The notes: generated by a model not told the origin, from the letters alone. DNA of 64,000 nt from an uncultured bacterium (GCA_902788575.1 CADAKY010000005.1:62001-126000), one strand, 5' to 3'. Positions 47,537 through 58,343 are shown, counted from the first letter of the stretch. Translations and numbers: made by a program.

Positions 47537-48724
47537 ATGACTATTGATAAAAAGAAACTTTATATACAAATTCTTTCCGTTGCAGGTTTTGCACTCACAA
47601 TAAAACTTGCAATGATATATTATGTCGCAAATTATGAAAAATATGCGCTGGCAAGTTTTTGTTCAATAAATGATTTTATTGATTGTGACGGAGCAGCTAA
47701 AACAACTACCGCACAATTTTGGGGAATTCCTCTTGCTTATTGGGGTATGCTATTTTATGTAACTGTTTTGTTCCTCACCGTTGTTAATAAATTTAAGGGA
47801 ATAAAATTTTTTAAATTTATGGAAGTTTTCAAAAATCCAATGAGCTATATTACCGCTCTGGGAACTATTGCATTTGTAATTTCAATGATACTTGCAGGAA
47901 TAAGTATCTATAGAATAAATAAACTGTGTATTCTTTGTTTTATAACATATATCATAGATTTTGCAATAGCACTTGTTGCCTCAGACGGAATGTTCAAAAA
48001 CATTGTATCGGATTTTAAAACAACCGTTCTTGATTTTATTGACGGAGCTAAAAAATATACAAAAACTTTTATAATTCTTTTAATTTTATCAACATCGTTT
48101 CTTGTTTATTCGGGTACAACGTATTGCTTTGTTCCGCATATAAAAAAGCAAATGGCTATTTTAAAATACAGAAAAATTAAGAAAAATCCGTACAGGGTAA
48201 AAGGAAATCTGCTTGGTGTTGAAAAAGCTGATGTAACTATAGAATTATATTCGGATTATGTTTGTCCGCTATGTTATATCAACAACATAATGCTCCATCA
48301 GGCTGCAAAAGAATTCGGTAATATCAAAATTATTCATCACAATTATCCGTTTGATAAAGAATGCAACAAATACATAAACGTAAATATGCACCCAAATGCT
48401 TGTTTTATGGCACGTGCCGCACTTGCAGCCGAAAAACAGGGAAATTACTGGGAAATGGCATCTCTTCTTTATGAAAAACAGCCAACAAAAGAAGATGAAG
48501 TTATGAAACTTGCAAAGCAGCTTAATTTTGATGAAGATAAATTTAAAGCAGATTTTGAGTCGCAAGAAATTGTTAATGAACTTGATAAACAAATTAACGA
48601 AGCTGAAAAACTTAAAATTGACAGTACACCTACAATGTATATAAACGGAAAAGAACTCATAGGTGTAAGACCATATTATGAACTAAAAGAAATACTTATT
48701 GAAAATGGCGCAAAACGAAAATAA
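47537..48724 (+). CDS. VKOR-DsbA fusion: disulfide bond-forming membrane enzyme
   Basis: A 395-residue protein. The N-terminal VKOR domain has four to five membrane helices, shuttle cysteines C42 and C50 (ASFCSINDFIDC) and the quinone-side redox motif C131-I-L-C134. Another membrane helix near 178-195 links to a thioredoxin-fold DsbA-like domain with active site C243-P-L-C246 and a cis-proline region (IDSTPTMYINGKEL). It would oxidise exported proteins and pass electrons to quinone, replacing DsbA plus DsbB. VKOR-Trx fusions are typical of cyanobacteria. AGGGAG precedes the ATG. Confidence 0.93.
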   Translation: MTIDKKKLYIQILSVAGFALTIKLAMIYYVANYEKYALASFCSINDFIDCDGAAKTTTAQFWGIPLAYWGMLFYVTVLFLTVVNKFKGIKFFKFMEVFKNPMSYITALGTIAFVISMILAGISIYRINKLCILCFITYIIDFAIALVASDGMFKNIVSDFKTTVLDFIDGAKKYTKTFIILLILSTSFLVYSGTTYCFVPHIKKQMAILKYRKIKKNPYRVKGNLLGVEKADVTIELYSDYVCPLCYINNIMLHQAAKEFGNIKIIHHNYPFDKECNKYINVNMHPNACFMARAALAAEKQGNYWEMASLLYEKQPTKEDEVMKLAKQLNFDEDKFKADFESQEIVNELDKQINEAEKLKIDSTPTMYINGKELIGVRPYYELKEILIENGAKRK

Positions 48725-49244
48725 AATACTTATACACGCATGTTGCGGCATCTGCTCGGGATATCCGATTTCATTACTAAAAGAAATGGGGTACGAGCCT
48801 GTTGTATTTTTTTCAAATTCTAATTTGGACACACTAGAAGAATTTGAACGCAGATTGAAGGCTCAAAAAATTGTCAGCATGTATCATTGGGTAGATTTAA
48901 TAGTTGATGAATACAACCATAATGAATTTCTCGAAACGGTTAAAGGATTAGAAAATGAGCCCGAAAGAGGAAAACGCTGTGACAAATGTATAGAAATGCG
49001 TCTGAGAAGAGCTGTAAATAAAGCGCAAGAACTTGGTATAACAAAATTTACAACATCACTTGTTATAAGCCCTCATAAAAATTTTGAAAAAATTACATCA
49101 ATAGGAAAATCTTTATCTGAAGATATTGAATATGTTGCCATCGATTTTAAGAAAAAAGATGGTTTTTTAAAAACAAATAAGCTTTCAAAAGAACTTGGTA
49201 TTTATCGTCAAAATTACTGCGGATGCGAATTTGCCAAAATGTAA
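48705..49244 (+). CDS. queH: Epoxyqueuosine reductase QueH
   Basis: A 179-residue protein with QueH (DUF208) signatures: LIHACCGICSGYP at the N-terminus, EPERGKRCDKCIEMRLRRA, and C-terminal YRQNYCGCEFA; the cysteines bind an Fe-S cluster and a second metal. It reduces epoxyqueuosine to queuosine at position 34 of tRNAs for Asp, Asn, His and Tyr. It starts within the end of the VKOR-DsbA gene (20-base overlap), so translation is coupled. I prefer the ATG over an upstream TTG. Confidence 0.9.
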   Translation: MAQNENKILIHACCGICSGYPISLLKEMGYEPVVFFSNSNLDTLEEFERRLKAQKIVSMYHWVDLIVDEYNHNEFLETVKGLENEPERGKRCDKCIEMRLRRAVNKAQELGITKFTTSLVISPHKNFEKITSIGKSLSEDIEYVAIDFKKKDGFLKTNKLSKELGIYRQNYCGCEFAKM

Positions 49245-49245
49245 A

Positions 49246-50157
49246 TTAATTGCTTACACTATTAGCACCGGATACGATTTCGACAAGTTCTTGCGTAATT
49301 GCCCATTGACGAGCCTTGTTATAATCAACTGTCAGAGTTGAAATCATCTCTTCTGCGTTATTTGAAGCTGCAGACATCGCTGTCATTCTTGATGCCAACT
49401 CACTTGCATTTGCCTCCAAAAGTGCTTGATAAATTGAATTTGTAATATACATAGGAACAAGTTCCTGCAAAACAGAATGTGCAGAAGGCTCAAACATCAT
49501 CAAAGGGTCAATCTCATTTTCTGCCGCTTTTTCAACCTTTACAGGCAAAACTTCCCACGCAACAACATTATAAGACATCATATTATTAAAATGCGTAGTA
49601 AATATATCAATACTGTCTATTTCACCTGATACGAAATCTTCTGCAATATCAGTTGCAATAATATTTGCCCCTGTTGCAGTCGGGTCATTTGCTATTGCCA
49701 AATATCCTTTTTTTAATACATAATCTCCTTTTTTATTTTTAAAAGCAGATACTGCCTTTTGACCGACAGGATAAATTACTGTTTTAATACCGTTTGCGGT
49801 ATTTTCTTTTACCCTTTTTAGAGCAGCCTTGATAACGTTTGCATTGTAAGCACCGGCAAGACCTTTATTGGATGTCATTACAAGAAGACCTTCCGCTTTA
49901 ACTTCTCTTGGCGTAATTAATGAAGGATAATTATCCAAACCTTTTTCCACCTTCAAGCCCTGGGTGGAATATTCACCAACGGTTGCAAGAAGTTTTCTGA
50001 ACAAGTGCAGCAATTCATCCGAAAACGGTCTTGAAGCTTTAACGGTATATTCAGCTTTTTTAACTTTAGCTGCTGCAACCATCTTCATTGCTTTAGTTAT
50101 CTTCTTGGTATTTTGTACAGAATTTATTCTGTTTTTTATGTCTTTTAAGTTTGGCAT
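49246..50157 (-). CDS. atpG: ATP synthase gamma subunit
   Basis: A 303-residue central-stalk subunit of F1. MPNLKDIKNRINSVQNTKKITKAMKMVAAAK at the N-terminus and YITNSIYQALLEANASELASRMTAMSAAS...YNKARQWAITQELVEIV at the C-terminus form the coiled-coil shaft. The start at MPNL has GGAAGG upstream; a longer frame runs back into a dispersed repeat and is not coding. It is the last gene of the atp run. No cyanobacterial-type redox insertion was seen. The beta and epsilon genes do not follow. Confidence 0.95.
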   Translation of the reverse strand: MPNLKDIKNRINSVQNTKKITKAMKMVAAAKVKKAEYTVKASRPFSDELLHLFRKLLATVGEYSTQGLKVEKGLDNYPSLITPREVKAEGLLVMTSNKGLAGAYNANVIKAALKRVKENTANGIKTVIYPVGQKAVSAFKNKKGDYVLKKGYLAIANDPTATGANIIATDIAEDFVSGEIDSIDIFTTHFNNMMSYNVVAWEVLPVKVEKAAENEIDPLMMFEPSAHSVLQELVPMYITNSIYQALLEANASELASRMTAMSAASNNAEEMISTLTVDYNKARQWAITQELVEIVSGANSVSN

Positions 50158-50170
50158 TTTATATCCTTCC

Positions 50171-50411
50171 CCCTCTCCTTGAGGAGAGGGTAGGGGTGAG
50201 GTGTCAACCAACACCCTTATTTTAGTGATTAAGTGATTGAGTAATTAAGTGAATTTTAGATATATAATTTTCACTTACTTACTTTTCATTTATATCACTT
50301 TTCACCATTCCTTTCTTTTGTTGTAGTGTCTTTGCGAGGGCGATTAGCCCAAAGCAATCCGGCTTATTAACTTTGTTATTTAATTTTCAAGATTGCTGGG
50401 GCAGAAACCCC
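50171..50411. repeat. Dispersed-repeat-like, hairpin-rich DNA between atpA and atpG
   Basis: Successive small palindromes: CCCTCTCCTTGAGGAGAGGG (50171-50190), GGTGT/ACACC (50200-50215), AGCAATC/GATTGCT (50353-50397) and GGGG/CCCC (50398-50411), plus AT-rich AAGTGA/TCACTT words between. From memory, CCCTCTCC-type and TTTGCGAGGGCGA..AAAGCAATCC-type sequences are common dispersed intergenic repeats in many bacteria. The first palindrome supplies sequence just upstream of the atpG ribosome-binding site. Confidence 0.65.
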
Positions 50412-50428
50412 AACCTACTACTTACTAT

Positions 50429-51946
<1,518 letters not shown>

Positions 51947-51952
51947 TCACCC

Positions 51953-52507
51953 CTACCTTATTATCTTTTTACTTAATTCTTCTAATTTATGCTTGACACT
52001 GTTATCAATAACAGTATCGTTAATATTAAATACCAGACCTGCAATTATATCAGAATCAACTTCCCAATCTACTCTTACATCTTTGTGAAGTTTTTCCGAT
52101 ATTTTTTGCTTTATATCATTCTTTTTATTTTCATCTATTTCTATTGCGGAAGTTATTTCGACTTTTAATATATTATTATAATCTTCCAATTCTTTTTCAA
52201 AAGCATCTGCAATTTCATCAATTATTCCGAACCGTTTTCTTAAATTAAGTACAAAAAGGAAATTATAAACAATAGGCATAACCTCATTTTCAAAAAGCTT
52301 GCAAATAACAATTTGCTTTTCTTCTGTTGAAACAGACGGGTTGCTTATAACATTACTTAATTCTTCAGATTCTCTTATGCAAGACGAAACTTCTCTCAAA
52401 TCATCCAGAATATCTTCTTTTGAGATGCCTTCGTCTTCAAGCGCCAATTCCATCAACGCTTTTGCCCATCTTTTTGCTGCAAGTTCTGAGGTCTTTGAAT
52501 TAGCCAT
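51953..52507 (-). CDS. atpH: ATP synthase delta subunit
   Basis: A 184-residue peripheral-stalk subunit (OSCP). Helical N-terminal domain (ELAAKRWAKALMELALED) and C-terminal VRVDWEVDSDIIAGLVFNINDTVIDNSVKHKLEEL, the family signature. It joins the b/b' dimer to the top of F1. Its start overlaps the end of the b-subunit gene by eight bases. Confidence 0.93.
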   Translation of the reverse strand: MANSKTSELAAKRWAKALMELALEDEGISKEDILDDLREVSSCIRESEELSNVISNPSVSTEEKQIVICKLFENEVMPIVYNFLFVLNLRKRFGIIDEIADAFEKELEDYNNILKVEITSAIEIDENKKNDIKQKISEKLHKDVRVDWEVDSDIIAGLVFNINDTVIDNSVKHKLEELSKKIIR

Positions 52508-53006
52508 TCACTTCCTCTTCTTTCAATTCATTAATTGCTTCAACACTTTCATCAATTAATTTTGTGTGTAATTCACTATTGTTATTAAGTTCACTGATAA
52601 TATGATTTTTTGCCACTTCAACAGATGCCAATGAAGCACGCTTTAACAAATCATTTCTCAGCAATGCAGTTTTGTTTTCAACAAGTTTAAGCGAATTCTC
52701 CTTAATATTTTCAACCGCTTTATCAGCATCAGCCAGAATTTGCGTACCGACAAGCTTAGCATTTTCTGTTGATTTAGAAATAATTTCTTCAATTTCTTCA
52801 GAAAGATGTGCAACTTGTTCTTCGACTTTAGAAAGATTTTCTGCGGAAATTTTCTTGGTTTCTTCTGATTTTTCGATATTTTCTTTAACGGAATTTTTTG
52901 CACCGTCTAACTTTCCGGTAACATCAAGCTTTATATACAGGAAGGCAATAATTCCCGCAAATATTATAAAATTGAATAAATTTGTCCTTAATATATAATC
53001 TAACAC
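52500..53006 (-). CDS. atpF: ATP synthase b subunit
   Basis: A 168-residue peripheral stalk protein: one membrane helix (about 8-27, NLFNFIIFAGIIAFLYIKL) then a long charged coiled coil with heptad-like spacing. It has less of the usual conserved b-type sequence than b'. It is encoded directly after b', the arrangement found in cyanobacteria, where b and b' form a heterodimer. Confidence 0.88.
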   Translation of the reverse strand: MLDYILRTNLFNFIIFAGIIAFLYIKLDVTGKLDGAKNSVKENIEKSEETKKISAENLSKVEEQVAHLSEEIEEIISKSTENAKLVGTQILADADKAVENIKENSLKLVENKTALLRNDLLKRASLASVEVAKNHIISELNNNSELHTKLIDESVEAINELKEEEVNG

Positions 53007-53019
53007 TACGCTTGCCTTT

Positions 53020-53490
53020 CTACCGGTACAGAATTTCGTTTATCTTATTGTCATCAAAACCTTGAATCTCAGAACGATAGCCTATTACCTTTTCAACAAT
53101 ATCATTGGCTAAATCGTTCATTGAACCTTTTAATCTTTCTTTAGCTTCATTGGAAATATTACTGAGTTTGGAATATTCTTCTTCCAGTTCTTTTGCCGAA
53201 TTTTCCTGCGCAGATTTAACTTTTTCACTTCTCTCTGCCTTAAAATCATTCAGCAATTCGTTATACTGTTTTCTGGCATCATCTTTAGCTTCAACAATTT
53301 TTTCATCTCTGTTTTTGTTCAAATCTTCCGCTTTTTTATCACATTCTGCGGCATCTGAATAATTCCCATCAATGAACTCGCGTCTTGCATTTACAATTTT
53401 GCGCATAGGTTCATACAACACTTTATTCATTACAAAAACAAAGATGATAAATGTAATTATTGTTGCAAAAAAAGTACCGTTAAATTCCAT
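53020..53490 (-). CDS. ATP synthase b' subunit
   Basis: A 156-residue b-type subunit: N-terminal FNGTFFATIITFIIFVFVMNKVLYEPMRKIVNARREFI is strongly conserved in b' proteins, followed by a coiled coil. Having two unlike b genes in tandem (b' then b) is characteristic of cyanobacteria, photosynthetic proteobacteria and some relatives. It is 13 bases upstream of atpF. Confidence 0.9.
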   Translation of the reverse strand: MEFNGTFFATIITFIIFVFVMNKVLYEPMRKIVNARREFIDGNYSDAAECDKKAEDLNKNRDEKIVEAKDDARKQYNELLNDFKAERSEKVKSAQENSAKELEEEYSKLSNISNEAKERLKGSMNDLANDIVEKVIGYRSEIQGFDDNKINEILYR

Positions 53491-53506
53491 TGATTATAAC
53501 TTACCT

Positions 53507-53752
53507 CTAACCCATCATACCTGATAATTTAAGCGCAATAATCAAAGCATAAATTGCGCAGGCTTCTGCTAATGCTGCACCCAATAGGAAGAAACCCATT
53601 GCCTTACCTGCGATTTCAGGCTGTCTTGAAATACCTTCCATCAAACCTTTTGTTGCGATACCAATTCCTAATCCGGCACCAACTGCACCGAAACCGATTG
53701 CAATACCTGCACCTAATTGTGCCAATTCTGAAACTGTTTGAACATCTGCCAT
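53507..53752 (-). CDS. atpE: ATP synthase c subunit
   Basis: An 81-residue hairpin of two membrane helices with the conserved loop SRQPE. The proton-carrying glutamate is in ALAEACAIYAL. The residues that build a sodium site in Na+-driven rings (Gln in helix 1, and Ser/Thr after the glutamate) are replaced by hydrophobic ones (GLGIGIATKG and EAC), so proton coupling is more likely. Helix 1 keeps glycine-rich packing. Confidence 0.96.
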   Translation of the reverse strand: MADVQTVSELAQLGAGIAIGFGAVGAGLGIGIATKGLMEGISRQPEIAGKAMGFFLLGAALAEACAIYALIIALKLSGMMG

Positions 53753-53785
53753 AATAATTTTCTCCTTCTTATTATTAAATTTTTA

Positions 53786-54478
53786 CTATTCTTCATTCAC
53801 CGCTGTTGCTATATATACAGTTGTAAGCATTGTAAATACGAGCGCCTGTATGCAAGCAACCAAAACTTCAAAAAACATAAACGGAAGAGGCAGCCCCCAT
53901 GCCATAAGCCCGAGCATTGCACTTATAAGAATTTCTCCCGCGAGTATGTTTCCAAAAAGACGAAGAGCCAGCGTAAGCGGTCTTGTTATCATATCAAGAA
54001 TTTCTACAAAGAGTTCTATAATTCCTTCAAAAGAAAAACCCTTGAAGAAAAATTTTGCTTTTTTCTTTATTAAACCGCAGGTTACATAATATACAAGAAC
54101 AATGATTGCAAGTCCTGCTGTCAAATTTATGTCATTAGTAGGAGATGCTATTTCACCATGCTGCAGCTCAAACATTCTGAGCGGTAACTGTCCCATCAGA
54201 TTTGCAGTCACAATAAACAAAAACAGCGACATAATCAGAGGGAAGTGTTTTTTTCCGTCTTCGCCAATCATACCGTCTGCAATTCCGCTGAAATAGCCCA
54301 ATATCTTTTCAAAAACCAACTGTAGTTTTGTCGGAAAAATTGACAAATTTCTTGTTACAAAAAAAGAAACAACAAGCAGAAATGCCATTGCTGCCCACAT
54401 TGTCACAAGAGTATCCATATTGAATGCCATTGAATGTCCGGCAATAACTTTATTTACAATCCAGTGTCCTTCGCTCAC
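53786..54478 (-). CDS. atpB: ATP synthase a subunit
   Basis: A 230-residue membrane subunit with five to six helices. The essential arginine is in LALRLFGNILAGE, and the C-terminal helix region VLVACIQALVFTMLTTVYIATAVNEE completes the half-channels. It is the first gene of the run; no atpI-like gene precedes it. The order a, c, b', b, delta, alpha, gamma matches cyanobacteria. Confidence 0.95.
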   Translation of the reverse strand: MSEGHWIVNKVIAGHSMAFNMDTLVTMWAAMAFLLVVSFFVTRNLSIFPTKLQLVFEKILGYFSGIADGMIGEDGKKHFPLIMSLFLFIVTANLMGQLPLRMFELQHGEIASPTNDINLTAGLAIIVLVYYVTCGLIKKKAKFFFKGFSFEGIIELFVEILDMITRPLTLALRLFGNILAGEILISAMLGLMAWGLPLPFMFFEVLVACIQALVFTMLTTVYIATAVNEE

Positions 54479-54576
54479 GCATAACCTCTCTTCTTAGAGT
54501 AAATTCTATCATAAATTCTTGACTTATGCAATCTGATAAAATAATAAATCATCCGAATTCTTTAATTTTTATAAAA

Positions 54577-57246
54577 TTAACCCTCCTTCCAAGAAGAGCC
54601 GTAATTTATATCTACATCCAATGGTACTTTAAGCGGCTGGTTCAGTTCCATTGCTTTCAATACCAATGATTTAAGAGGTTCAAGTTCCTCCTTCGGAAGT
54701 TCAAATACGAGTTCGTCATGCACTTGCATAATCATTTTTGATTTGAGTTTTTGCTCAGTCAGTTGTTTATCAACTTCTATCATTGCCATCTTTATCAAAT
54801 CTGCCGCAGTACCTTGCAAAGGTTGATTTATAGCTGCACGCTGTGCAAATTCTCTTATCTGAAAATTCGGACTCATAAGCTCTGTTGCCAAATATCTTTT
54901 TCGTCCGAAAATCGTTTCTACGTACCCGTGCTCCAGAACAAAAGCTTTTTCATACTCCATATAATCTCTGACTTTTGGATATGTCGCAAAATACTTATCT
55001 ATAAATTCTTGAGCCTCTGCATTTGATATACCCAAATTCTTGGCAAGCCCATATTTTGATTGACCGTACACAATTCCGAAGTTTACGGCTTTTGCACTTC
55101 TCCGCATTTCTTTTGTGACATCTTTCGGTTCAACACCATAGACTTTAGATGCTGTCATGGTGTGAACATCTTCTCCTGATGTAAACGCGTGAATGAGATG
55201 TTCATCTTCCGAGACATGCGCAAGCAGTCTGAGTTCAATTTGCGAATAATCCGCAGACAAAATTAAACTGTTATCTTTATCCTTTGCACAAAATGCAGAA
55301 CGAATTTTATTTCCCTCTTCCGTTCTAATCGGTATATTTTGTAAATTAGGATTAGAAGAAGATAACCTTCCCGTAACGGTAAGCGCCTGATTATATGTTG
55401 TATGTATTCTGCCGTCACGCTTACTGATAAGAGCCGGCAAAGCGTCAGTATAAGTAGATTTTAACTTTGAATACTTTCTGTGTTCAAGTATATATTCACA
55501 AATTTCATACTCTTCAGCCAGTTCCTCCAAAACTTCCGCACTTGTTGAACGGGATTTCTTCTTTTTTGTCTTTAGTTCCAATTTGTCAAAAAGAATCTCT
55601 GCAACCTGTTTTGGTGAATTTATATTAAAAGATTCACCCGCAAGCTGATAAATTAAATCTTCAAGTTCAGCAAGTTTTTCTGTCATAAAAGAAGAAAGTT
55701 CTTTTAAATAGTCTACATCAATGGAAACTCCCGCATTTTCCATTTTTGCAAGGACTGTTGTCAAAGGAATTTCAATATCTTTAACAAGTTTTTGTTCATC
55801 TTCTTCGAGATGGTTTTGCCAGTAATCGTACAGTTTATAAATAGTTGAAACCTCATCACATGCAAACTTTTCAGTATCATCTGTGCTTGTCATAATATGA
55901 TTCAAAAAATCCAAAGCCTGCGCGTCAAGCGTGTGTTTACGGTTAGGGTCCTTAACATAACTTGCAAGAAGTACATCATATTCTATACCTTTCATAACTA
56001 TACCGTTATTCAAAAGCAAATTGTAATCAGATTTTACATCGTATCCGACTTTTTTTATTTCAGAATTTTCAAAAATCGGTTTTAAATCATTCAAAAACTC
56101 TTTTCCAAAATAATAATTTTTACCGTTAGAAATTGCTATTGCAGAGATTTCATCATCTTTAGAATACAATTTAACGGCAATTCTTTCTGATTTTTTAATT
56201 TCTTTAATTGCAGAAATCTCATTTATTCCATCAACGCAAACACCTTCATCTTGTATATTTTCTCTTATTGCCTGAGAAAAAAGCCCCTGCTGAACAGGTT
56301 CGGTTGAAACTTGACTAAAAAGGCTTAAGTTTGTTTCTAATTCAACATTATTCTTATTAAAAGATGCCAAAATTTTATCAATATTTTTTATAAATGTATA
56401 AAACTGCATTTTTCTTAAAAATTCCGACACTTTGCTTAATTCCGGAAGTGTAACCGTAGCGGTATTTATATCAAAATTAACTTCGACATCACGAATAATT
56501 GTCGCCAAATCCTTTGAAAGAATTGCAATTTCTTTACCTGCGCAGATTTTATTTCGTACGGCATTTTCCGGAATATTTTCACAATCCGCCAATACAGCTT
56601 CCAAATTCGGATATCTATTCAAAAGTTTTTGTGCGGTTTTTTCTCCTATTCCTTTTACTCCGGGGATATTATCGGAAGTATCTCCCCTAAGGCCCTTGTA
56701 ATCCGTTATTTGATTAGGATATACACCCAACTTTTCGTAAACCTTATTCCAATCGTATTCAATAAGCTCACCTTTGGACGGAATTAACACTTTTACGGTT
56801 CCTTCTTTATCAATAAGTTGAAAACTGTCTTGATCTCCGGTAAGAATCAAAGTATTATGTCCGTTTTCTGATGCAATTTTTGAAATTGTACCAATTACAT
56901 CGTCCGCTTCAAAACCTTCTTTTGTATAAATAGGTATGTCAAAAGCATTAAGTCCCTCGCATATTACTCCGATTTGCGAGCGCAATGTATCCGGCATGGC
57001 TTCTCTCTGAGCCTTATAATCCTCATATTTTTCAACTCTGAAAGTTTGCCTTCCGACATCAAAAGCAACCGCTATAAAATCCGGTTTAATTTTACCAAGC
57101 AAATCAAATATAGCTTTAAAAAAACCATAAACCGCCCAAGTCGGCTGATTCTCCGAATTCTTCATACCGGTTCTTTCCAGCGCAAAAAATTGTCTGAATG
57201 CAAGCGCGTGACCATCTATTAAAATTAATGTTTTCTTATCTGACAT
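54577..57246 (-). CDS. polA: DNA polymerase I, probably without proofreading
   Basis: An 889-residue polymerase. Residues 1-290 are the 5'-3' exonuclease (LILIDGHALAFRQFFAL, EADDVIGTIS, GLRGDTSDNIPGVKGIGEKTA). The middle 3'-5' exonuclease-like domain lacks the catalytic DxE: the strand reads RIAVKLYSKDDEISAIAI, while later motifs (YDVKSDYNLL, YDVLLASYV) remain as a shell. Motif A is DYSQIELRLLAH, the O helix RRSAKAVNFGIVYGQSKYGL, and motif C MIMQVHDELVFE. This pattern matches Taq and Bacillus Pol I. It acts in Okazaki fragment maturation and repair. It is transcribed in the same direction as atpB, 98 bases upstream. Confidence 0.95.
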   Translation of the reverse strand: MSDKKTLILIDGHALAFRQFFALERTGMKNSENQPTWAVYGFFKAIFDLLGKIKPDFIAVAFDVGRQTFRVEKYEDYKAQREAMPDTLRSQIGVICEGLNAFDIPIYTKEGFEADDVIGTISKIASENGHNTLILTGDQDSFQLIDKEGTVKVLIPSKGELIEYDWNKVYEKLGVYPNQITDYKGLRGDTSDNIPGVKGIGEKTAQKLLNRYPNLEAVLADCENIPENAVRNKICAGKEIAILSKDLATIIRDVEVNFDINTATVTLPELSKVSEFLRKMQFYTFIKNIDKILASFNKNNVELETNLSLFSQVSTEPVQQGLFSQAIRENIQDEGVCVDGINEISAIKEIKKSERIAVKLYSKDDEISAIAISNGKNYYFGKEFLNDLKPIFENSEIKKVGYDVKSDYNLLLNNGIVMKGIEYDVLLASYVKDPNRKHTLDAQALDFLNHIMTSTDDTEKFACDEVSTIYKLYDYWQNHLEEDEQKLVKDIEIPLTTVLAKMENAGVSIDVDYLKELSSFMTEKLAELEDLIYQLAGESFNINSPKQVAEILFDKLELKTKKKKSRSTSAEVLEELAEEYEICEYILEHRKYSKLKSTYTDALPALISKRDGRIHTTYNQALTVTGRLSSSNPNLQNIPIRTEEGNKIRSAFCAKDKDNSLILSADYSQIELRLLAHVSEDEHLIHAFTSGEDVHTMTASKVYGVEPKDVTKEMRRSAKAVNFGIVYGQSKYGLAKNLGISNAEAQEFIDKYFATYPKVRDYMEYEKAFVLEHGYVETIFGRKRYLATELMSPNFQIREFAQRAAINQPLQGTAADLIKMAMIEVDKQLTEQKLKSKMIMQVHDELVFELPKEELEPLKSLVLKAMELNQPLKVPLDVDINYGSSWKEG

Positions 57247-57321
57247 ACATACTCCCTCATTAAGAGTATTATACCATATCCAAAAACATGTTAAAATATT
57301 TTAATAACCGGAGAAATTTGT

Positions 57322-58116
57322 ATGAAAAATCTTGTTTTTATGAAAACACACTATATTGATGATTCTGTAATCTCTGAATATAAAAAACTGAATAAAATTT
57401 CGTCAGATAAGTATGACACAATGCTTTTCATAGACAATCATACAAATTTTTTAAATACTAAAGATAATTTACCGTTAAAAAATATTATTATAGATGATAT
57501 TTCAATAAATTGTTTTATTTTTAATGAGACGGTATTCCAATCTTGCGGGCTTCCGTATTATACAGATAATCCAAACAATCAGGATATAGGCAAAATAATG
57601 TGGTATAACAGCGACTATCCTCTTTATATTATGAGACAATTTTTACCGGATTATGATTACTACTGGTCAATAGAAGCTGATGTTTTTTGCAACGGCAACT
57701 CCTATGAACCATTTTTTAAAAAATATGAATCAGATGACAGCGACTTAATCATTCAAGATTACAGATGCTTTAAAGATTCCGACGAAAATTGGTATTGGAA
57801 TTCTTTCAGTGACTGGATATACGAAGGTCAAACAAAGTACGGAAGCCTTTTTCCGGTAGCAAGATTATCCGGAAAAGCAGCAGATTTTCTTTACAACAGA
57901 AGAAAAGAACACGCAAAAATATTTAAAGAAAAATCTTTATTACCGTCAAGCCGGTGGATATTTTGTGAAAGTTTTGTGGCAACCGAGCTTTCAAATAACG
58001 GTTTTAAATGTAAAAACCTAGGAGAGGACAAGCTCAGATATCAGCCGGTTTATAATTTGAACAAAGAAAGAATATTTGAGAATCCTGATTTTAAACTTTA
58101 TCATCCGGTAAAATAA
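57322..58116 (+). CDS. Putative glycosyltransferase-like protein
   Basis: A 264-residue soluble protein. The central YDYYWSIEADVFCNGNSYEPFF looks like a nucleotide-sugar DxD-type site with an acidic pair, and SSRWIFCESFVATELSNNGFKCKNLGED follows as a possible acceptor or base region. This pattern recalls capsule-type glycosyltransferases of DUF3405-like families, but the match is only by eye. No signal peptide. It is a single gene followed by a hairpin-rich non-coding segment. Confidence 0.55.
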   Translation: MKNLVFMKTHYIDDSVISEYKKLNKISSDKYDTMLFIDNHTNFLNTKDNLPLKNIIIDDISINCFIFNETVFQSCGLPYYTDNPNNQDIGKIMWYNSDYPLYIMRQFLPDYDYYWSIEADVFCNGNSYEPFFKKYESDDSDLIIQDYRCFKDSDENWYWNSFSDWIYEGQTKYGSLFPVARLSGKAADFLYNRRKEHAKIFKEKSLLPSSRWIFCESFVATELSNNGFKCKNLGEDKLRYQPVYNLNKERIFENPDFKLYHPVK

Positions 58117-58121
58117 GACTC

Positions 58122-58343
58122 GATTAATGTTCATTAACATGAGGACGCGGAAGAATCCAAAATTTGACAGAATTTTGAGATTTTCCCGCGTCCGATTTTG
58201 GTGTGTGAGAGTCAATCCCTATGCGGGATAGCATAGGAATTGACTCGAAACCGTTCCTCTGAGTTTGCGAGAAAAACGTGAGTTTTTCCGCAAACTCACA
58301 TGGTCACAAAACTTTACAATATCTCAATTTTTCTTGAATTGAG
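58122..58343 (+). other. Cluster of hairpins upstream of minC
   Basis: Five consecutive stem-loops: TTAATG/CATTAA near 58123; GGACGCGG (58143-58150) with CCGCGTCC (58186-58193), enclosing CAAAATT/AATTTTG; GAGTCAAT (58209-58216) with ATTGACTC (58239-58246), enclosing CCTATGC/GCATAGG; TGAGTTTGCG (58260-58269) with CGCAAACTCA (58289-58298), enclosing GAAAAAC/GTTTTTC; CTCAATT/AATTGAG near 58323. None ends in a T run, so these are not simple terminators. The segment is richer in G and C than its surroundings. It could be a structured RNA, the leader of minCDE or a mobile repeat. Confidence 0.6.
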
